DNA of 64,000 nucleotides from Onthoplasma sp045637825 (lineage in GTDB: Bacteria; Bacillota; Clostridia; Christensenellales; UBA1242), in assembly GCA_045637825.1 (NCBI GenBank), contig JAZUAD010000005.1, positions 1 through 64,000 of the forward strand, read 5' to 3'. The notes under the pieces are model-generated. The model made no database searches and was not told the DNA's origin. It saw only the letters and a program-made list of their open reading frames with translations. The translations under genes and the position numbers were made by a program. Shown here one piece after another: positions 58,928-64,000 of the stretch. Every line of letters begins with the position of its first letter. Position 1 is the stretch's first letter.

Positions 58928-61900
58928 TTATAAACTTATAATATCATATCCAAATACTTCAACAAAGGTTCTAGGAACAGGCATTTTATTAATAACATAT
59001 AACCATTTAGAATTTGATAGTCCAGCCGAAATGTCGAAGTTGCAATTATTAGGATCTAAGTATGTTTCAATATTTTGCAGTTTTGCTTCGTTTGCAATTA
59101 TATAATTTGAATTTGAACCAGGTTCTTGTTTATTCCACAATACTGAACTATAGTCAGATTCAATTACGCCCTTAATATTAGCGTCACTACTGATTATACA
59201 ATTAGATATAGTGCCTGTAGTGCGTTGCTTTTTCATTAATCCGCCTTGAGCAATATCTAAATATTTATTGCCCAAACCATTAAATGATACATTGGCAATG
59301 CTGTATGAGATTGTTCCAAATTTGTTATTAGTATAAGGCATAAAGCCGGCAAAACCAGCAATCCAGCCATTAGAGTTTGTGCAATTCAAGTTGGCGTTTA
59401 CAAGACAATTAGAAATTGTTCCGCTAGAAATATCGTAAGCAAAAGATGTTACTTGAACTCCTTTAAATGTTGATCGATCACTTTCGGTTAAACCAGTAAT
59501 ACAAGAATCAACAGTTCCATTATTAGTATTGGTTCTTACTAAACCTGCTACTTGATAACCGCTTAGATTTGCAAAGGCAAAGCAACCATAAATATTCCCG
59601 CCATAGTTATAAACAGATAGACCTGCAACGTAAATATTATTGTTGACAGAGCCAATATTAAATGTGTTTACAACGTTGTATTCTAATTTTCCTGAATTGT
59701 ATGCTGTTAAGCCACCAAGATAAATAACGCTTGAAGATGCACCTGCGCTATATTCATCAGCATAAGCGCCACAATAAGTTATATCGCCGTTATTATAACC
59801 ACACAAACCGCCTACAAAATAATATGCTTTGCTGGTTGAATTGTTGGTTGTTGAAATTTCTGCAAATGAGGTGCTTTCATAAATTTTTGAATAGTTAATT
59901 CCGCATAGTCCACCAAAGTAACCTGCAGTTGTATAAATTGAATTTGCTTCAATTGTACCTTCATAAGAACAGTAATTAATTGTACCATAATTAACTGCAA
60001 CAATACCACCAATGCGGTCAACGCCTGAAAGTTGATTAGAGTTTTTAATATGACAATTATATATATAAGTATTTTTTGCTGAATATCCTGTAATACCACC
60101 TGCATTAAATACAGAGTTTGTTATAGATATATTTTGAAGTTGACAATTAGAAATTTGACAAATGTTTGCAATATAGCCAGCAATTCCACCAGCATATTTA
60201 GCGCTAGAGTTGATGCTAGAATTAATTACATCAACATTAGATATGACGGTATTTCCTTTAACAAGTCCAACAACTAAACCAACACAATCATTTAAAGTTG
60301 TTGAAGAAGTGGTTACATTGTTAAAGATTATATTAGTGATTGTTGCTGTAGATAAAGTATAGAAGAAACCAGCGTAAGGCAAATTATTTCCAACAATTTC
60401 AAAGTTTGATATAGTATGTGAATTGTTAGTATTTGATTTAAAAGTTCCTGTAAACTCAACAGGAGTCCATTTCATTCCTCCTAAATCAATATCAGCAGCA
60501 AGAATATAATTTCCACTAACTGCGGTTGATTTTTGGAATACTGTAAGCAAATCATTTTTATTAGATATAATAGAAGTAGAAGTGCTTGGTTGTTCTGGAT
60601 TGCTAATATCTGGAGTTGTGCTATCTTCAGGTTGGGTTGGTAATTGAATAATATCCTCTAATAATATGTCGTCAAAATTATTTAAAAATATTAGTGTAGG
60701 ATAATGACCGTTAACCAAATACCAAACTTTATCCCAATATACAATATTATTTGAAGAACTGATATAGTAAATAAAAGTATCTTTATTTTTCATTTCTTCA
60801 GTAGTTTTTCCATTAACTGCAAAACTTGTTATGGTTGAGAAACCATAAGTATCAGAGGCAACACCTGCAAAATTGTTTAAGGTTTTATCATAATACAAAC
60901 CAACTAATACAAGTTCTTTATTGATGTTAGATGTAGAGTTGTTAGACATTTCTACTGTTCCTATAATATTTCCGGCTCTAGCTGGTGCTTGAATTTTAGA
61001 AATGCTATAACTTTCACGAATGTATGTGTCTGGATTTACAGTTAGTTTACCAACAAGACCGCCAGTATATAAATTAGAAGTGTTTTTTAATGATAGATTG
61101 GTAAGGCAGGCGTGTATTACTGCTGAATCTACGCTTCCGGCAATACCTCCAAGATAACCATTTGCTGAAAGTGTTTTATTTTCATCAGTAAAGGCAGAGG
61201 TGCGAAATATTCCAGCAGTGGTGCTATGTAATTTATCACTTTGCAACAAACCAACCACCGCACCAGTATTGCTAGAAGTTTTGTTGTTTGATATAGTAGA
61301 ATTAGATATTACAACTTTATTAATATTGCCATAGCAAATACCTGCAACAGTACCAACATGAATAAAGGAACCTTCGATTACAGCGTTACTTAAATTAAGA
61401 TTATATACTTCGCTATTAGCACCCAGGATAGCAAATAGTCCAGCATAATCGCAACTTTCAATAGTTAATCCGCTAATAGTGAAATAACCGCCATTAAACT
61501 TTCCTGTAAATTCACGGTATTTACCATCAATTAAACCGATAGGATTATGCGTTTTGGTTAATTGTATATTTTGAACTAATTCAAAACTTGCATTGTCGTC
61601 AATATGTTGATTACAAATGTCAAACAATTGTTGTTCGTTACTAATGTAATAAGGAAATTCTTCAGAACCAATACCAACCATTACATCGATACTAAAAGAT
61701 TTGTATTTACGATTGGTGGTTGAGATTTTAATTGTGGTAGCACCTCCTTTAGAGGTGGGAATATAACTTTTGGTAAGTGCATCATATTTAATTATTGAAG
61801 TAACTTCGTCTCCACCAGCATTAAAGTCAATTTTTGTACTCTTGCTAGGTTCGGTACGTGAAAAACCAATTTCCTCCAAAGATAAGGTTTCGCCATAGTT

Positions 61901-62020
61901 AATATATATTGTGGCGGTATTTACTTTAATAACCTCATCATTTTTTGCAAATTGATAAAAAGTAACACCGATACAAACGGTAGATATTATTGCTACTAAA
62001 AATATTAAAAACTTTTTCAT
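58928..62020 (-). CDS. GLUG-repeat surface protein
   Basis: 1030 residues. An N-terminal hydrophobic signal or anchor (LIFLVAIISTVCIGVTFYQF near 4-23) without a lipobox is followed by an Ig-like segment (IYINYGETLSLEEIGFS). Then come two GLUG-type modules, each opening with an ISN-x-x-x-L-x-x-h element (ISNEQQLFDI near 125, ISNKNDLLTV near 485). They are separated by a Pro/Thr/Ser linker at about 455-485. More than ten GG-[IL]-x-G repeats are visible (GGIAGSV, GGLVGKL, AGGIAGYIAN, GGLCGINYS, GGLCGYNNG). GLUG domains form beta-solenoid-like adhesins. No LPXTG. GGAGGAT lies upstream of the ATG. Confidence 0.85.
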   Translation of the reverse strand: MKKFLIFLVAIISTVCIGVTFYQFAKNDEVIKVNTATIYINYGETLSLEEIGFSRTEPSKSTKIDFNAGGDEVTSIIKYDALTKSYIPTSKGGATTIKISTTNRKYKSFSIDVMVGIGSEEFPYYISNEQQLFDICNQHIDDNASFELVQNIQLTKTHNPIGLIDGKYREFTGKFNGGYFTISGLTIESCDYAGLFAILGANSEVYNLNLSNAVIEGSFIHVGTVAGICYGNINKVVISNSTISNNKTSSNTGAVVGLLQSDKLHSTTAGIFRTSAFTDENKTLSANGYLGGIAGSVDSAVIHACLTNLSLKNTSNLYTGGLVGKLTVNPDTYIRESYSISKIQAPARAGNIIGTVEMSNNSTSNINKELVLVGLYYDKTLNNFAGVASDTYGFSTITSFAVNGKTTEEMKNKDTFIYYISSSNNIVYWDKVWYLVNGHYPTLIFLNNFDDILLEDIIQLPTQPEDSTTPDISNPEQPSTSTSIISNKNDLLTVFQKSTAVSGNYILAADIDLGGMKWTPVEFTGTFKSNTNNSHTISNFEIVGNNLPYAGFFYTLSTATITNIIFNNVTTSSTTLNDCVGLVVGLVKGNTVISNVDVINSSINSSAKYAGGIAGYIANICQISNCQLQNISITNSVFNAGGITGYSAKNTYIYNCHIKNSNQLSGVDRIGGIVAVNYGTINYCSYEGTIEANSIYTTAGYFGGLCGINYSKIYESTSFAEISTTNNSTSKAYYFVGGLCGYNNGDITYCGAYADEYSAGASSSVIYLGGLTAYNSGKLEYNVVNTFNIGSVNNNIYVAGLSVYNYGGNIYGCFAFANLSGYQVAGLVRTNTNNGTVDSCITGLTESDRSTFKGVQVTSFAYDISSGTISNCLVNANLNCTNSNGWIAGFAGFMPYTNNKFGTISYSIANVSFNGLGNKYLDIAQGGLMKKQRTTGTISNCIISSDANIKGVIESDYSSVLWNKQEPGSNSNYIIANEAKLQNIETYLDPNNCNFDISAGLSNSKWLYVINKMPVPRTFVEVFGYDIISL

Positions 62021-62053
62021 AATAATCCTCCAACATGGATTGAATTTAACAAC

Positions 62054-62081
62054 ATTTTATCATAAATTCGCAGTTTGTCAA
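62054..62081 (-). promoter_or_regulatory. Promoter of the GLUG-repeat gene
   Basis: Minus strand: perfect TTGACA (62081-62076), 16-bp spacer, -10 TAAAAT (62059-62054) with TATGA extended element. The -10 is the same TAAAAT as at the giant lipoprotein and sipW promoters. Confidence 0.75.
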
Positions 62082-62191
62082 TACCTTTTAAAAAAATTGT
62101 TTAAATGCTTTACTTTTTTTATTTAATCATATATAATATTTAATTACGATAAAATATGTTTAACAAGTTAATAATATGATTGTGACAACAA

Positions 62192-62217
62192 AAAAACTCG
62201 CACTTATGCGAGTTTTT
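62192..62217 (-). terminator. Terminator of the 62245 gene
   Basis: Perfect 11-bp stem AAAAACTCGCA/TGCGAGTTTTT (62192-62202 and 62207-62217), loop of four. The T run on the minus strand follows the 62245 gene. Confidence 0.9.
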
Positions 62218-62244
62218 AATTTTATGTAAATTGGTTCAGTAAAA

Positions 62245-62724
62245 TTAAGCAAAGATTTTACCAGTCTTTTTATATTTCTTTTCAAACTTGGTGTACTCTT
62301 TATTGATTTTATAAAATCTCCAACCATAGAAGCCTAAAATACCTGCAATAAATACAGCGATAACGATGTAGTGAACACCAGTAATACTAACATCAAATGC
62401 GTTAGGAGTGCGGTAAACAACATCTTTATAGCCAGCAGATTCAATCAAAGCTTTGCTTTCATCATATGCTTTTATGTGCCAAGAACCTGATTTAGTGTTA
62501 TGTAAATAAACTTTAAAGGTTCCATCTTCAATTTCTTCACAATAAGCAACGCATTGACTGGCGATATATTGAGAAGCTTTGTTTTCCTTGATTTTATCCA
62601 TATAAATACCATAAATCATACGTTCCATTAAGAATACCAGAATTATGCCTACTAATACAGCACAAATTGTTTTAAACACCATCTCAACATTTTCACGAGA
62701 TCTCATTTTCTTTAAAAATTCCAT
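62245..62724 (-). CDS. Unknown two-TM protein with extracytoplasmic domain
   Basis: 159 residues from the ATG after AGGGGGAAA. The frame stays open 35 codons further but only through the promoter and leader. One TM helix at about 17-37, an outer domain of about 80 residues (YIASQCVAYCEEIEDGTFKV with two Cys, YLHNTKSGSWHIKAY), a second TM at about 119-138, then a basic cytoplasmic tail rich in Lys. Not recognised. Monocistronic. Confidence 0.7.
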   Translation of the reverse strand: MEFLKKMRSRENVEMVFKTICAVLVGIILVFLMERMIYGIYMDKIKENKASQYIASQCVAYCEEIEDGTFKVYLHNTKSGSWHIKAYDESKALIESAGYKDVVYRTPNAFDVSITGVHYIVIAVFIAGILGFYGWRFYKINKEYTKFEKKYKKTGKIFA

Positions 62725-62800
62725 ATTTCCCCCTAAATATTTTAGATAAAACCACATACATAAATATACATAATGCGACATTTCTAAACTATTTACTTTT

Positions 62801-62829
62801 AGTATACAAATAAAATAATGAATTGTCAA
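62801..62829 (-). promoter_or_regulatory. Promoter of the 62245 gene
   Basis: Minus strand: perfect TTGACA (62829-62824), 17-bp spacer, -10 TATACT (62806-62801). It leaves a leader of about 70 bases. It is back to back with the mrnC promoter, the two -35 boxes 18 bases apart. Confidence 0.8.
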
Positions 62830-62847
62830 AGAATTTTAAGCACTTTC

Positions 62848-62884
62848 TTTACAAATTTTAAAATTTATGCTATTATTTTAACAT
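62848..62884 (+). promoter_or_regulatory. Near-leaderless promoter of mrnC-rlmB
   Basis: -35 TTTACA (62848-62853), 17-bp spacer, -10 TATTAT (62871-62876) with TATGC extended element, then eight bases to the ATG at 62885. No ribosome binding site. Confidence 0.75.
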
Positions 62885-63289
62885 ATGAACAAAATTTTTA
62901 AAAAAGTTTATGAGTTAAATGCAATAAAACTGGCTTATATGGGCGATAGTGTATTTTCTTTGTATATACGACAACACTTTATTATGAATACCGACAAAAA
63001 GAATTCTGAATTAAACAAGTGTGTAAATAATATTGTGTGTGCAGGCAATCAGGCAAAGTTGATGGAAATTATTTTGCCTAGTCTTGAGGGAGATGAAATA
63101 GATATTGTTAATAGGGCGAAAAATTTACATTTTAACAACATTGCTAAAAATAGCACGCCTGAAGAGTATACAAAGGCAACGCAATTTGAGGCATTGTTAG
63201 GATTTTTGTATTTAACAAATCAAGAAGAACGATTGCAAAAATTTATTAATATAAGTTTGGAGAATTATTATGATAGTAGAAGGAATTAA
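62885..63289 (+). CDS. mrnC: Mini-ribonuclease III
   Basis: 134 residues, RNase III catalytic domain without a dsRNA-binding domain. NAIKLAYMGDSVFSLYIRQH near 12-31 holds the conserved Asp, and YTKATQFEALLGFLYLTNQE near 99-118 has the Glu of the active site. It matures 23S rRNA ends in Bacillota. It overlaps rlmB by 20 bases, the conserved mrnC-rlmB pair; cysS, often upstream, is replaced by an unrelated divergent gene. Confidence 0.93.
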   Translation: MNKIFKKVYELNAIKLAYMGDSVFSLYIRQHFIMNTDKKNSELNKCVNNIVCAGNQAKLMEIILPSLEGDEIDIVNRAKNLHFNNIAKNSTPEEYTKATQFEALLGFLYLTNQEERLQKFINISLENYYDSRRN

Positions 63290-64000
63290 TTGTGCGCAAG
63301 AACTGTTAAAAACGGATTATCCAATGGAAAAAGTTATAATCAATAAAGATTTAACTACAAAATGTAAAAAGATAATAGAGCTGGCAAATCAAAAAGAAGT
63401 AAAAATTGAATATGTTGACAAAACTGCTATTGAACGTTTGACCAAAAGTAAAAATAGTCAAGGCGTATTGTGTTTTGTTTCTGCATTTAAATATTGTGAT
63501 GTAAAAGATATTATGCAAGATGCCGAAAATAAAGGTCAATCCCCATTTATTATTATTTTAGATGGAATAGTTGACCCGCATAATGTTGGTGCGATTATTA
63601 GAACGGCAGAGTGTGTTGGCGTTAACGGAATTATAATTGCTCAAAATCGTGCGTGCGAGATTAATGAAACAGTGTTTAAAACTAGTGCTGGAGCAGTCGC
63701 GCATATGAAGGTTGCGCAAGTGGTTAATCTTAGTCAAACTATTGAAAAATTAAAAAAACAAAATGTATGGGTGTATTCGCTAGAGGCGGGAAATACATCA
63801 ATGTATGACGTTGATTTGACAGGAGCTTTGGCATTGGTTGTTGGTAGTGAGGGCGAAGGCGTTAGCAAGTTGGTAAATCGTACTTGTGATGGAACAATTT
63901 CAATTCCATTAAAGGGTAAAGTAAACAGTTTAAATGCATCTAATGCTGGAGCAATAGCAATGTATGAGGCGTTAAGGCAAAGGGAAATATGTCGCAAATA
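63270..64000 (+). CDS. rlmB: 23S rRNA 2'-O-ribose methyltransferase RlmB (TrmH family), cut by the window edge
   Basis: 243 codons are visible; the last two bases are TA, so the next base may complete the stop (the length fits RlmB, about 240-250). The N-terminal substrate-binding domain begins MIVEGINCAQELLKTD. The SPOUT knot has DGIVDPHNVGAIIRTAE near 107-123, LVVGSEGEGVSKLV near 190-203 and ISIPLKGKVNSLNASNAG near 210-227. It methylates G2251 of 23S rRNA. The start overlaps the end of mrnC by 20 bases, with TTTGGAGA upstream. Confidence 0.93.
   Translation, partial: MIVEGINCAQELLKTDYPMEKVIINKDLTTKCKKIIELANQKEVKIEYVDKTAIERLTKSKNSQGVLCFVSAFKYCDVKDIMQDAENKGQSPFIIILDGIVDPHNVGAIIRTAECVGVNGIIIAQNRACEINETVFKTSAGAVAHMKVAQVVNLSQTIEKLKKQNVWVYSLEAGNTSMYDVDLTGALALVVGSEGEGVSKLVNRTCDGTISIPLKGKVNSLNASNAGAIAMYEALRQREICRK

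Noticed and set aside
1..64000. UGA read as Trp or Gly (genetic codes 4 or 25)
   Set aside because: Conserved proteins are full length with no in-frame TGA, and Trp is always TGG. The absence of TGA stops is reported only as avoidance.
1..64000. tRNA genes in intergenic gaps
   Set aside because: No gap shows a cloverleaf with a T-loop GGTTCRANNCC and matching acceptor stem. The isolated TTCGAA-like matches seen are inside coding regions.

Overview
The window is AT-rich bacterial chromosome with standard-code genes. It points to a low-GC Gram-positive lineage (Bacillota, most likely an uncultured Clostridia-type organism). The reasons are a DnaB/DnaD plus DnaI helicase-loader pair, WhiA, RicT, Mini-RNase III, a SipW-type signal peptidase with TasA-like substrates, AGGAGG-type ribosome binding sites, and SigA-like promoters that often carry the TRTG extended -10 element. 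No tRNA, rRNA, CRISPR array, integrase or transposase was seen.

Layout. 1-5.7 kb: uvrC, a PAS protein, two small unknown genes, ychF, uppP and a leucine-rich-repeat protein. 5.8-12.5 kb: PHP phosphoesterase-whiA, dnaE, then the rpsF-ssb-rpsR operon. 12.5-16.6 kb: a minus-strand polysaccharide mini-cluster (GT32, two GT2 enzymes, a flippase). 16.8-21.2 kb: glnS, an unknown gene, a short alaS and an ASCH protein. 21.3-25.4 kb: a ThyX-like gene, rpsO, then holB-ricT-trmN6. 25.5-42.1 kb: an accessory block between trmN6 and rsmI, genes that sit close together in many Bacillota. It holds a 2790-residue lipoprotein, a SipW-type signal peptidase, an 882-residue secreted protein, three proteins with SipW/TasA-type leaders and a Lys/Ser/Thr-rich single-pass membrane protein. 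42.4-48.1 kb: rsmI, an M1 metallopeptidase, the helicase-loader genes and dut. 48.3-54.6 kb: two APH-fold kinases beside a broken acetyltransferase, an acyl-ACP thioesterase, tilS, and an unknown three-gene operon. 54.7-58.2 kb: a membrane protein, then rpmG-secE-nusG-(unknown gene)-rplK-rplA. 58.3-64 kb: a membrane protein, a 1030-residue GLUG-repeat surface protein, another membrane protein, then mrnC-rlmB.

How the genes work together. The core genes cover replication (DnaE, HolB, SSB, helicase loaders), nucleotide supply (dUTPase, ThyX-like), repair (UvrC), translation (ribosomal proteins, GlnRS, AlaRS, TilS, RsmI, RlmB, TrmN6) and envelope lipid recycling (UppP). The most distinctive block is the SipW region. 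I infer that it builds an extracellular fibre or matrix: a dedicated Ser/His signal peptidase processes TasA-like subunits, the last of which has its own strong promoter and long leader, next to very large surface proteins. A second large surface protein, at 58.9-62.0 kb, shares a C-terminal-type GLUG module with the giant lipoprotein.

Window-wide signals. All 60 intact genes whose stop codon can be seen end in TAA (50) or TAG (10) and none in TGA. Four genes (uvrC, holB, the gene at 49843, mrnC) have a -10 hexamer only 6-8 bases before the ATG and no ribosome binding site, so their mRNAs look leaderless.
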